DNA of 9,876 nucleotides from Lentimicrobiaceae bacterium (GTDB lineage: Bacteria; Bacteroidota; Bacteroidia; Bacteroidales; Lentimicrobiaceae). The notes below the pieces were generated by a model. That model did no database searches. It was not told where the DNA came from and saw only the letters and a list, made by a program, of their open reading frames with translations. The stretch covers positions 1-9,876 of the forward strand of contig JAQVEI010000048.1 of NCBI GenBank assembly GCA_028697695.1, read 5' to 3'. The translations under genes and the position numbers were made by a program. Below are positions 1-7,017 of the stretch, piece after piece (positions within the stretch are counted from its first letter, which is position 1; each line of letters starts with the position of its first letter).

Positions 1-438
1 GGGTGTTCTGCAATTTTATTCATTTTTTTGCTAAAGATCAGATTCATAACAGCTTGATTCCACTGCCAGCCTATCAGGATAATCTGGTGCCGGTTCTTAA
101 AGTGCGGCAAATTTATTTATTTAATGGAAAGTTAAAAATTTTTTGCCCACAAAATTTATATAAGAATGTTGAAATCAGTTGGTTAACTTAGAATCATTTT
201 AAATAAGGCTGCCGGCAGATGCGGCTCATTGTTATAGATTAATTGGGGATGTGGTGGCTCCAATGGAAAGGACATAACTTTTAATGTATTGATAGTTAAT
301 ATTATATGTTAATTTTTATCAAAAAGTGGCGCCGGCAATTTAAGCTTTTATTTGATTTGCACCAGCTTTAAACTCATATTGTTATAAAAAATTCGATTAT
401 ATTCGTTAAATTTGCAAATTGTTTTAAATTTACTAGTT
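1..438. other. Left-edge intergenic stretch
   Basis: No gene is recognised here. The stretch is AT-rich with two short GC islands: a perfect 10-base palindrome CTGCCGGCAG at 209-218 and GGCGCCGGCA at 328-337, which share the heptamer GCCGGCA. A 62-codon open frame ending at 191 on the + strand resembles no family known to me and has an odd composition, so it is not called. On the - strand a TAnnTTTG element (TAAATTTG, 115 down to 108) and an ATG at 23-21 followed by seven open codons to the edge would suit the start of a leftward gene, but too little is visible to identify it. Confidence 0.5.
407..414 (+). promoter_or_regulatory. Bacteroidota -7 promoter element before the glycogen synthase homologue
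   Basis: TAAATTTG fits the Bacteroidota sigma factor -7 consensus TAnnTTTG exactly. It lies 24 bases before the ATG at 439, so transcription would start near 420 and leave a leader of about 20 bases. The nearest upstream TTG (379-381) is 25 bases away, longer than the usual -33 spacing, so only the -7 half is convincing. This also argues against the in-frame TTG at 412, which lies inside the element. Confidence 0.55.
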
Positions 439-1248
439 ATGGAAAAGTCCAGGATACTTTTTGTATCTCAGGAGATTATTCCTTATTTAAAGGATAGTCA
501 GATGGGTTATATTGGCCGTCACCTGCCTCAGGGAATTCAGGAAAGGGGACGTGAAATACGAACATTTATGCCGCGATTTGGGCATATCAACGAGAGAAGA
601 AATCAACTGCATGAAGTTATCAGACTTTCAGGCATGAATCTAATCATTGATGAAACGGATCACCCGCTCATTATTAAAGTTGCCTCCATTCAGTCGGCGC
701 GCATGCAAATTTATTTTATTGATAATGACGACTATTTTCAGCGGAAGTTTATGTTCCGGGATAAGAGCAACAAATTTTACAAAGACAACGACGAACGTGC
801 TGTATTTTTTTCGCGTGGTGTAATCGAAACCGTGAAAAAGCTGGGTTGGGCGCCTGACCTGGTGCATTGCCATGGATGGATGACCAGCCTGGTGCCGCTC
901 TATATTAAACGGGCTTACCGCGATAATCCTTTATTCAGCGATTCAAAAGTGGTGCTTTCCATTTATGACGACGATTTTGAAGAGATGCTGAACAAGGATG
1001 CAATGACCAAAATTAAACTGGATGGTATCACCAACAAAGACCTAAAACACTACAAAAAGCCCTCCTATCTTAGCTTAATGAAGTCAGCTATTGATTATAG
1101 CGACGGCATCATCATTGGGACTGAATCCGTAAATCCGGAATTATTGGATTATGCTGAGGCGAGCGGAAAACCTTTGCTGCCCTACCAGAGCCTGGACAGG
1201 TTTGTGGATGTTTATAACAATTTTTATGATAAAATCATGGAAAAATAG
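439..1248 (+). CDS. Half-length glycogen/starch synthase-like protein (GT5 N-terminal domain only)
   Basis: This 269-residue protein matches the N-terminal (acceptor-side) Rossmann domain of GT5 glycogen/starch synthases. ILFVSQEIIPYLK (residues 6-18), a FMPRFG segment (43-48) and LVHCHGW (141-147) correspond to the family's LFVASEVAPFVK, LMPRY and VVHAHDW stretches. Bacterial GlgA is about 470-500 residues, so the C-terminal GT-B domain, which holds much of the sugar-nucleotide site, is absent. The family KTGGL motif reads KDSQMG: the lysine (K18) is kept and the glycine pair is lost. Glycogen synthesis activity is therefore doubtful. Short homologues like this, annotated 'glycogen/starch synthase', are to my knowledge common in Bacteroidota, often near panC/panD, and their role is not established. 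The ATG at 439 is preferred over TTG at 412 because the homology begins right after it and the TTG lies in the promoter. It may be co-transcribed with the DUF4270 gene 66 bases downstream. Confidence 0.8.
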   Translation: MEKSRILFVSQEIIPYLKDSQMGYIGRHLPQGIQERGREIRTFMPRFGHINERRNQLHEVIRLSGMNLIIDETDHPLIIKVASIQSARMQIYFIDNDDYFQRKFMFRDKSNKFYKDNDERAVFFSRGVIETVKKLGWAPDLVHCHGWMTSLVPLYIKRAYRDNPLFSDSKVVLSIYDDDFEEMLNKDAMTKIKLDGITNKDLKHYKKPSYLSLMKSAIDYSDGIIIGTESVNPELLDYAEASGKPLLPYQSLDRFVDVYNNFYDKIMEK

Positions 1249-1314
1249 GCTAAGGTAAAAGAATAAGTATTAATCTTGCATCACTTCTTTTATATACTGT
1301 AACGATTACTTAAC

Positions 1315-2610
1315 GTGCATAGAAACAAATCTTTATTTGCTTTTTTTATAGCAAGCCTGCTGTTGTTGGTATTTTCATGTAATAAAGAGCCCGATTTTGT
1401 TGGACTTGATCTGCTGCCTGGCGGAGATCGTCTTGATATGGGCTTTACTGACACCCTTACTGTTCAAGCATACACTATTTCAGAAAAACCTTTGCGTACA
1501 GACGTACTTGCTGTTAATTTGCTGGGTTATATGAACGATACTACCTTTGGTAAGGTGAGCGCATCCCTGTATACCCAATACCGGCTTAGCAGCAGCAACT
1601 TTAAATTTGGAGAAGGAGCCGTTGGCGATTCTATGTTTCTTACGCTGGTGTATGCCGGACGATATGGTGATACACTTTCGCCTCATCGGATACGGGTTTA
1701 CGAACTGGATGAAAAGCCCGACCCGGAAAAGAAATATTACTCAAACGACACCTGCCGGATTAAATCCAACCCCATCGGCGATATTACTTTTGTGCCCAAT
1801 TTTAAACCGGATACGACCAAAAAGCTGCCGGCCATGCTGCGTATACCGCTCAGCTATGAATTCATGCAAAAATTTATTACTGCTGATGAAACTACGCTTT
1901 CTGCCAACAATTTTTTCATGGAGGTGTTTAAAGGGCTTTATCTGGAAGCCGACCCTGACGCAACTACCGGCATGGGTTCCATGCTTTATTTTAATTTGTT
2001 GCATGCAGAATCAAAATTACAGTTGTATTACCACAATAATAGTGATACAGCGGCTAAGGTGAGCTTTTTGATAACTGAAAATGTTATTAAATTTAATCAT
2101 TACAACCACGATTACTCCTCAGCCACTCCACTGCTTAAACAGCAGCTTCAGGGAGATACTCTGGCCGGAGAACAAAAGCTTTTTTTACAGGCCATGGCAG
2201 GTACCCGGGTTAATCTTCGGATACCCTACATCAATAACATCCCTGAAAAAGAAAAGATGGCAATAAATGAAGCCATGCTGGTTTTTACCAATGCCGACCC
2301 ACTGAGCATGTTTCTACCGCCGCCTCAGCTTTCCTTACGCATGTACAGCGATACAGGAGAACACGTCATTCCCGAAGAAAGATACAATACCCTCTATTTT
2401 GGCGGACAATATCAAAAGCGGGGGGAGTATTTTTTCAGAATTACCAAGTATGTACAGGAAAGGATGATGCATCCTGAAAAGCCGGATTATGGGTTGACTT
2501 TGATTGTTTCAGGCGCTGCTCTAAACAGCAACCGGGTAGTATTGTACGGCCCCGGAAGCGAAACATCGGCTTTAAAATTAAAAATCTATTATTCCATGAC
2601 CGGATTGTAA
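1315..2610 (+). CDS. DUF4270 family lipoprotein
   Basis: A 431-residue predicted lipoprotein. The N-terminus has a basic stretch (HRNK), a hydrophobic core (residues 7-20) and a lipobox-like VFSC with the acylated cysteine at residue 22, followed by NKEPD. The mature part begins with the DUF4270 pattern: FVGLDLLPGGD, a DTLTV strand, then a 'LLGYMNDTTFGKVSASLYTQY' type segment (around 70-90) and a DSMFLTLVYAGRYGD segment (about 104-118). DUF4270 proteins occur in Bacteroidota, and their function is unknown to me. The start must be GTG at 1315: it is the only start codon between the in-frame stop at 1300-1302 and the signal peptide, and the next methionine lies after the lipobox. A degenerate promoter (TAATCTTG, 1271-1278, one mismatch) precedes it, so it may be read from the upstream gene, from its own start, or both. 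It is probably anchored in the outer membrane, since no inner-membrane retention residue is obvious after the cysteine. Confidence 0.85.
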   Translation: MHRNKSLFAFFIASLLLLVFSCNKEPDFVGLDLLPGGDRLDMGFTDTLTVQAYTISEKPLRTDVLAVNLLGYMNDTTFGKVSASLYTQYRLSSSNFKFGEGAVGDSMFLTLVYAGRYGDTLSPHRIRVYELDEKPDPEKKYYSNDTCRIKSNPIGDITFVPNFKPDTTKKLPAMLRIPLSYEFMQKFITADETTLSANNFFMEVFKGLYLEADPDATTGMGSMLYFNLLHAESKLQLYYHNNSDTAAKVSFLITENVIKFNHYNHDYSSATPLLKQQLQGDTLAGEQKLFLQAMAGTRVNLRIPYINNIPEKEKMAINEAMLVFTNADPLSMFLPPPQLSLRMYSDTGEHVIPEERYNTLYFGGQYQKRGEYFFRITKYVQERMMHPEKPDYGLTLIVSGAALNSNRVVLYGPGSETSALKLKIYYSMTGL

Positions 2611-2644
2611 ACCCCGGTTAAGCCGGTAAATGAACTCAATGTTA

Positions 2645-2672
2645 TTGCTTTTGGGATTTAATGTTACTTTTG
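2645..2672 (+). promoter_or_regulatory. Predicted glmS promoter (TTG-N17-TACTTTTG)
   Basis: A -33 type TTG (2645-2647) lies 17 bases before TACTTTTG (2665-2672), a perfect TAnnTTTG. Transcription would begin near 2679, about 190 bases before the glmS ATG. It sits only about 35 bases after the DUF4270 stop codon, so glmS probably has its own start of transcription even if some read-through occurs. Confidence 0.5.
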
Positions 2673-2678
2673 TTGTGC

Positions 2679-2867
2679 AATAGGGGCATACAATACTCTA
2701 TCTTTTCCGAAGCATCCCGCGCTTTTATTACCATATGTCATTATTAGCCGAACCGTTTCGTTAATTTAAGGATTACAAATGAACCGAAGTTAATATTAAG
2801 TGTTTACATGCTGATTCTCAATTTAATTGGACGCATGGAATTTAATAACCATTGAACTAAAAAAATT
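2679..2867 (+). promoter_or_regulatory. Long 5' leader of glmS
   Basis: About 190 bases separate the predicted start of transcription from the glmS ATG, against about 15-30 bases for the other genes in this window. The leader holds only weak hairpins, such as CGAA-CCGT-TTCG near 2750-2761, and nothing I recognise as a glmS ribozyme core, which is a Firmicutes feature. A 15-codon reading frame (ATG at 2808, TGA at 2853-2855, peptide MLILNLIGRMEFNNH) ends 12 bases before glmS. Whether it is translated or regulatory cannot be told from sequence alone. Confidence 0.3.
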
Positions 2868-4709
2868 ATGTGTGGAATTGTAGCTTATATAGGGCCGCGT
2901 CAGGCCTATCCCGTTTTGATTAAAGGGCTTCACCGCCTGGAGTACCGTGGTTATGACAGTGCAGGTATTGCCATTCAAAAGGACAACGAACTTAAACTGT
3001 ATAAGAACAAAGGTAAAGTTGCCGATTTAGAAATGGCACTGGAGGGCATTGATCTAAGCGGCACCATTGGCATTGCACATACCCGTTGGGCTACGCATGG
3101 AGAACCCAATGATATTAATGCCCATCCCCATTTTTCTTACTCAAAAAATCTGGCCATTATTCACAATGGGATTATCGAAAATTACGCTCCGCTTAAGAGT
3201 GAGCTGATGAAACGCGGCTTTAAATTTGATAGTGATACTGATACAGAGGTGCTTATACACCTGATAGAAGATATTCAGCATAATGAACATGTTCAATTGT
3301 CAGAAGCCGTACAAATTGCTTTAAATCAGGTAGTAGGAGCCTATGCCATTGTGATTATTGACAAGCAGGATTCTGATACGCTCATTGTTGCTCGCAAAGG
3401 AAGTCCGCTGGTGATTGGTATTGGCGAAGATGAGTTTTTCGTGGCTTCAGATGCTACCCCAATAGTTGAGTTTACCCGCGAAGTAGTGTACCTGGATGAT
3501 GAGGAAATCGCCGTTATACGTCGCTCCAACGATCTGAAGATTAAAACCATAACAAATATTGAAAAAACCCCATATATTCAGACCCTGGAAATTAACCTGA
3601 GTGAGCTTGAAAAAGAGGGTTATGAGCATTTTATGCTCAAAGAAATTTTTGAGCAGCCCCGTTCCATTCGCGACAGCATGCGGGGACGCCTGAAAGCCAG
3701 GGAAAACATTGTTTTTTTGGGCGGAATTACCGAATATCAGCAAAAGATAGTAAATGCCAAGCGTATCATCATTGTTGCCTGTGGAACCTCATGGCATGCA
3801 GGGCTGGTAGGCGAATATCTTTTCGAGGAGCTGGCCCGTATTCCCGTTGAAGTGGAATACGCCTCCGAATTCCGGTACCGTAATCCCATTATTTATGAAG
3901 ATGATGTTGTTATTGCCATATCGCAATCCGGTGAAACAGCAGACACCCTGGCCGCCATTGAACTGGCTAAATCAAAAGGTGCTACCATTATCGGGATATG
4001 TAATGTGGTGGGATCTTCTATAGCCAGAGCAACCCATGCAGGTTCGTACACGCATGCCGGGCCCGAAATTGGGGTGGCCTCTACCAAAGCGTTTACTGCT
4101 CAGGTAACCTTACTCACACTCATGGCTTTGATGATTGCCGAGAGCAAAGGCACTCTGTCCAGATCACGATACAATCAAATATTACAGGAGCTTGACAGCA
4201 TTCCCGCCAAGGTGGAGCAGGCACTTAAAGTAGATGATAAGATTAAGGAAATTGCTGCATTATATAAAGATTCACGCAATGCACTTTATCTGGGACGCGG
4301 TTATAATTTCCCCGTGGCCATGGAGGGTGCCCTCAAATTGAAAGAGATCTCCTACATACATGCTGAAGGTTATCCGGCTGCCGAGATGAAACATGGGCCC
4401 ATAGCTCTGATAGATGAGGAGATGCCGGTAGTGGTTATTGCTACCAATAAGGGGACTTATGATAAGGTAGTGTCAAACATTCAGGAGGTGAAGGCACGCA
4501 AAGGCAAAATTATTGCCATTGTTACCGAAGGTGACGAAAATGTGAAAAAACTCGCTGACCACATAATTGAGGTGCCCGAAACAGAAGAGCTGCTGGTGCC
4601 CCTGATTGCTACCATACCTCTGCAGCTTTTGTCCTATCACATCGCGGTAATGCGGGGCTGTAATGTTGATCAGCCGCGCAACCTTGCCAAGAGTGTCACG
4701 GTAGAGTAA
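2868..4709 (+). CDS. glmS: Glutamine-fructose-6-phosphate aminotransferase (isomerizing), GlmS
   Basis: This enzyme converts fructose-6-phosphate and glutamine to glucosamine-6-phosphate and glutamate, the first step to UDP-GlcNAc for peptidoglycan and LPS; it is cytosolic. At 613 residues it is full length (E. coli 609). The N-terminal class II glutaminase domain starts MCGIVAYIG, with Cys2 as nucleophile after Met removal. It has RLEYRGYDSAGIA (23-35), HTRWATHGEP (71-80), HNGIIENY (99-106) and SDTDTEV (122-128). Two SIS isomerase domains follow: ACGTSWHAG (304-312), SQSGETADTLAA (352-363), STKAFTAQ (405-412), LKEISYIHAEGY (491-502) and KHGPIAL (508-514). E493, H509 and K608 correspond to E. 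coli E488, H504 and K603, and the protein ends in the family's NLAKSVTVE. No residue is missing, so it should be active. It is transcribed from its own promoter with a long leader and converges on the S41 protease gene. Confidence 0.97.
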   Translation: MCGIVAYIGPRQAYPVLIKGLHRLEYRGYDSAGIAIQKDNELKLYKNKGKVADLEMALEGIDLSGTIGIAHTRWATHGEPNDINAHPHFSYSKNLAIIHNGIIENYAPLKSELMKRGFKFDSDTDTEVLIHLIEDIQHNEHVQLSEAVQIALNQVVGAYAIVIIDKQDSDTLIVARKGSPLVIGIGEDEFFVASDATPIVEFTREVVYLDDEEIAVIRRSNDLKIKTITNIEKTPYIQTLEINLSELEKEGYEHFMLKEIFEQPRSIRDSMRGRLKARENIVFLGGITEYQQKIVNAKRIIIVACGTSWHAGLVGEYLFEELARIPVEVEYASEFRYRNPIIYEDDVVIAISQSGETADTLAAIELAKSKGATIIGICNVVGSSIARATHAGSYTHAGPEIGVASTKAFTAQVTLLTLMALMIAESKGTLSRSRYNQILQELDSIPAKVEQALKVDDKIKEIAALYKDSRNALYLGRGYNFPVAMEGALKLKEISYIHAEGYPAAEMKHGPIALIDEEMPVVVIATNKGTYDKVVSNIQEVKARKGKIIAIVTEGDENVKKLADHIIEVPETEELLVPLIATIPLQLLSYHIAVMRGCNVDQPRNLAKSVTVE

Positions 4710-4822
4710 AGCCTGCAGTGATGTATGAATGCAATTTTATGATACAAACCTCTGCTGGATCTGTTTAAGCAGAACGGCTTGCGTTAAAGTAACATTAGGG
4801 CAGAAAGTTATAATTTACTTAT

Positions 4823-4851
4823 AACCCGGATTTGGTGGAAAACCGGTTTTT
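4823..4851 (+). terminator. Possible weak terminator of glmS
   Basis: An imperfect hairpin pairs AACCCGG (4823-4829) with CCGGTTT (4843-4849), with one mismatch and a 13-base loop. A run of five T follows on the + strand (4847-4851), partly inside the stem. It contains the perfect 12-base palindrome AAAACCGGTTTT (4839-4850). It lies between convergent genes, where a terminator is expected. The stem is short, so the call is tentative. A second stem-loop without a T run, TCTGCT/AGCAGA, is at 4751-4773. Confidence 0.3.
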
Positions 4852-4869
4852 AATGAGCGTGTGCCTGAT

Positions 4870-6498
4870 CTACTGCTTATGAAGATAAGCTACCTCTTCC
4901 AAAGCTTTTAAAAATACTTTGTCCGTTCGCAGGTAAATGGGATAAAATCCTTCATCATTGTATATATTCCGGCCAATTAATGCCTTGATGAGGTTTTCTA
5001 TTTCAGCCTTATTGAATGCAATACCTTCAGCATTTCTTTTCACACCTTTTTCTTCAACAAACCTGATAAATTTTTCAAACAGCTCCGGAGTTACTTTAAA
5101 GCTGCGATCGAAGTTTTCAGCGTTGTTATAGAGACGCAGTTGGGTGCGGTTGGCATCGGTATATTCAAAGGTAAATTGATAGATTAATCCCCGGCTGAGT
5201 ATTTCATTGAGGTACTTGTAATGTTCGTTGGTTGCGAGAGGTACATAAATGTCGGGCATAATACCGCCACCGCCATATACCGCCTTTCCACCGGGAGTGG
5301 TATATTTTAGGGAATCATTAAAATGAACGCTGTCGGCATGCTGATATTCTCCGTTTACCATCCTGTCCATCAACTCGTTCATATATTCATCAGCATGGCC
5401 CATGCTGTATGGTTTTTGAATGCTTCTGCCGGTAGGTGTATAATACCGGGCCACTGTCAGTCGTATAGCAGAGCCATCGGGCAGCGATAGCTGCTCCTGA
5501 ACCAATCCTTTACCGAATGATCTGCGGCCGATAATGGTAGCCCGGTCATTGTCCTGAACAGCTCCGGCCACAATTTCGCTCGAAGAAGCTGAGCCTTCAT
5601 CAATCAATACCACCAGCTCACCCTTTTGAAAATTCCCTTTGTTTGTGGCATACGCGGTTTGACGCGGCCTGTGAGCCCCTTCAGTATAAACGATCAATTG
5701 TCCATTGTTCAAAAATTCATCGGCTACCTCAATGGCGGCATGCAGATATCCTCCTGCATTTCCTCTTAAATCCAAAACAAGCTTTTGCATACCCTTGTCC
5801 AGCAGTTTGATAAGTGCCTGTCGAAACTCATCGGGGGTGGTGGCTGAAAATTTGGACAACTTGATGTACCCGATACCGGGCTCAGGCATGAATGCAATAT
5901 CAACACTGTATGTGGGGATAACATCCCGGGTAATAACAAAAGGAATCAAAGAGGTATAACCTCTGCGGAAAACACTAACGTTTACGCGGGTACCCCGCTC
6001 ACCTTTAAGCAGATGCATTACCTCGTTATTGGAAATGTTTACTCCCGCAATAAGTTTTTCACCCACTTTCACGATGCGATCTCCGGCCAGAATACCCGCC
6101 TTCTCAGAAGGGCCTCCCGATATGGTGTTCACGATATACACACTGTCATTTTCAATACGAAACTGCACTCCAATGCCTTCAAAATTCCCCAACAGCGGAT
6201 CGTTCACCTCCTTAAATTCATCGGCGGTGATGTATTGCGAGTGTGGATCGAGGTTGGAAAGAATACCGGTAACAGCCGATTGACGGAGTTGATCAATATC
6301 AACCGTATCAACATATTCCTGCATGATATAGGTAATTACATTCTTCACCGGATCATAATTCCGGTGTTTAAAACCCTCTATCAACCCGGGTTTTAAAGTG
6401 GTAACTTTGGTATAAAAAGCGCCAAAAAAGAATCCGGCAAGCAGTACCAATGCCAGAATGATAGGCAAATAAACAGAGAGCTTGCGGTTTTTATACAT
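4870..6498 (-). CDS. S41 family C-terminal processing peptidase (CtpA/Prc-like)
   Basis: A 542-residue serine protease of the carboxyl-terminal processing family, which cleaves envelope proteins from their C-termini. One N-terminal membrane segment (about residues 8-29, VYLPIILALVLLAGFFFGAF) after a basic MYKNRK should place the enzyme on the periplasmic side. A PDZ domain spans about 103-180 (GIGVQF at 108-113, AGDRIVKVG at 138-146). The S41 core has VLDLRGNAGG (241-250), EGSASSSEIVAGAVQD (301-316) and SFGKGLVQ (327-334). S305 and K330 are 25 residues apart and D316 lies 11 after the serine, the same spacing as Ser430, Asp441 and Lys455 of E. coli Tsp, so the dyad looks intact. A tail of about 120 residues follows the core. 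The substrate is unknown. A TAnnTTTG element stands 33 bases before the ATG, and a terminated tRNA gene lies upstream, so it is probably monocistronic. Confidence 0.93.
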   Translation of the reverse strand: MYKNRKLSVYLPIILALVLLAGFFFGAFYTKVTTLKPGLIEGFKHRNYDPVKNVITYIMQEYVDTVDIDQLRQSAVTGILSNLDPHSQYITADEFKEVNDPLLGNFEGIGVQFRIENDSVYIVNTISGGPSEKAGILAGDRIVKVGEKLIAGVNISNNEVMHLLKGERGTRVNVSVFRRGYTSLIPFVITRDVIPTYSVDIAFMPEPGIGYIKLSKFSATTPDEFRQALIKLLDKGMQKLVLDLRGNAGGYLHAAIEVADEFLNNGQLIVYTEGAHRPRQTAYATNKGNFQKGELVVLIDEGSASSSEIVAGAVQDNDRATIIGRRSFGKGLVQEQLSLPDGSAIRLTVARYYTPTGRSIQKPYSMGHADEYMNELMDRMVNGEYQHADSVHFNDSLKYTTPGGKAVYGGGGIMPDIYVPLATNEHYKYLNEILSRGLIYQFTFEYTDANRTQLRLYNNAENFDRSFKVTPELFEKFIRFVEEKGVKRNAEGIAFNKAEIENLIKALIGRNIYNDEGFYPIYLRTDKVFLKALEEVAYLHKQ

Positions 6499-6530
6499 GT
6501 GCAGAATGTTGAGTTAAAGAAATCAATATG

Positions 6531-6538
6531 CAAAGGTA
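6531..6538 (-). promoter_or_regulatory. -7 promoter element of the S41 protease gene
   Basis: Read on the - strand this is TACCTTTG, a perfect TAnnTTTG, followed by CA. The last base of the element is 33 bases upstream of the ATG, giving a leader of about 25 bases. No TTG lies at the usual -33 spacing. The 10-base word TACCTTTGCA is identical to that in front of the tRNA-Leu gene. Confidence 0.55.
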
Positions 6539-6693
6539 GATAAAAATAGATGTTTATGAGAGACTTTATAATCAGGTCCACATTGAAATGCATCAGCTTT
6601 TCTGCGATAAAATCGTTTTTATGATTGTAGGATTGCTATGATAGTGAAACAACCATACTTTTATTATAAAAACATAAAGTAAAGCGTGGAGGC

Positions 6694-6732
6694 AAAAAAA
6701 AAGCCCGGCAAGTTAATACAAACCAGGGCTTT
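6694..6732 (-). terminator. Rho-independent terminator after tRNA-Leu
   Basis: On the - strand AAAGCCC (6732-6726) pairs with GGGCTTT (6706-6700) across a 19-base loop, and a run of nine T ends the structure (6702-6694). It begins 4 bases after the tRNA 3' end. This is the clearest intrinsic terminator in the window, and it separates the tRNA from the protease gene downstream. Confidence 0.75.
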
Positions 6733-6735
6733 ACG

Positions 6736-6819
6736 TACCTCGGGCCGGAATCGAACCGGCACGAATTCTCATTCATCGGTTTTTGAGACCGACGCGTCTA
6801 CCAATTCCGCCACCGAGGC
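6736..6819 (-). tRNA. tRNA-Leu (anticodon CAA)
   Basis: An 84-base class II tRNA reading UUG codons. The acceptor strands GCCTCGG (6819-6813) and CCGAGGT (6743-6737) pair with a G-U wobble at the end, and A73 is at 6736. The D-arm reads GCGGAATTGGTAGACGC. The anticodon stem TCGGT/ACCGA encloses the loop CTCAAAA, with anticodon CAA at 6785-6783. A long variable arm follows (TGAATGAGAATTCG), as expected for leucine tRNAs, then the T-arm GCCGG-TTCGATT-CCGGC. CCA is not encoded and must be added after transcription. It has its own promoter just upstream and a terminator just downstream. Confidence 0.97.
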
Positions 6820-6832
6820 ATAATGGACGCTG

Positions 6833-6865
6833 CAAAGGTAAAATATTTCTAATTAAATGTAACAA
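6833..6865 (-). promoter_or_regulatory. tRNA-Leu promoter (TTG-N22-TACCTTTG)
   Basis: On the - strand TTG (6865-6863) lies 22 bases before TACCTTTG (6840-6833), a perfect Bacteroidota -7 element. The predicted start of transcription is about 7 bases before the mature 5' end of the tRNA, so the precursor leader would be very short. Confidence 0.6.
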
Positions 6866-6900
6866 TAATAGGATAATTTTTAATTGATGAATGTAAAATT

Positions 6901-6954
6901 AGGGATGATGGCTGGGAGATGAGAAGTGAGCGATGAGAGGTATGGGCGGTGAGG
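6901..6954. repeat. Purine-rich, nearly C-free degenerate GATGAGA tract
   Basis: About 54 bases made almost wholly of G, A and T on the + strand, with repeated variants of GATGAG, GTGAG and GATGG. It lies between the 3' end of the RNase H gene and the tRNA promoter. Words such as GAGATGAGAAGTGAGCGATG recur with small changes, as in a decayed short tandem repeat. No function or gene is recognised. Confidence 0.35.
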
Positions 6955-7017
6955 CCGTATTGATTGGTGGGAAAGAAGTAAGCCGGGCGGAGCTAATTTG
7001 TGGCAGGTATTGCCATG

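Noticed and set aside
3..191. 62-codon open frame on the + strand at the left edge
   Set aside because: It starts only from a GTG at the window edge, resembles no family, is rich in Phe, Ile, Asn and Leu with little Gly, Ala or Glu, and has no promoter in view. It could be the tail of a gene to the left but cannot be supported.
1607..2266. Open frames of 151 and 61 codons in other frames inside the DUF4270 gene
   Set aside because: They lie wholly within a better-supported lipoprotein gene and have random-looking composition rich in Cys, Pro and Trp.
2612..2628. CCGG-TTAAG-CCGG hairpin after the DUF4270 stop
   Set aside because: Only four pairs and no T run follow, so it does not qualify as an intrinsic terminator.
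2679..2867. glmS ribozyme in the glmS leader
   Set aside because: That class is known from Firmicutes and relatives, and I could not find its double-pseudoknot core by eye; the leader has only weak hairpins.
3447..3743. 98-codon - strand frame inside glmS
   Set aside because: glmS is unmistakable along its whole length; this is an antisense shadow.
6013..6396. 127-codon + strand frame opposite the protease gene
   Set aside because: It is antisense to the PDZ region of a clear S41 protease, with no family resemblance.
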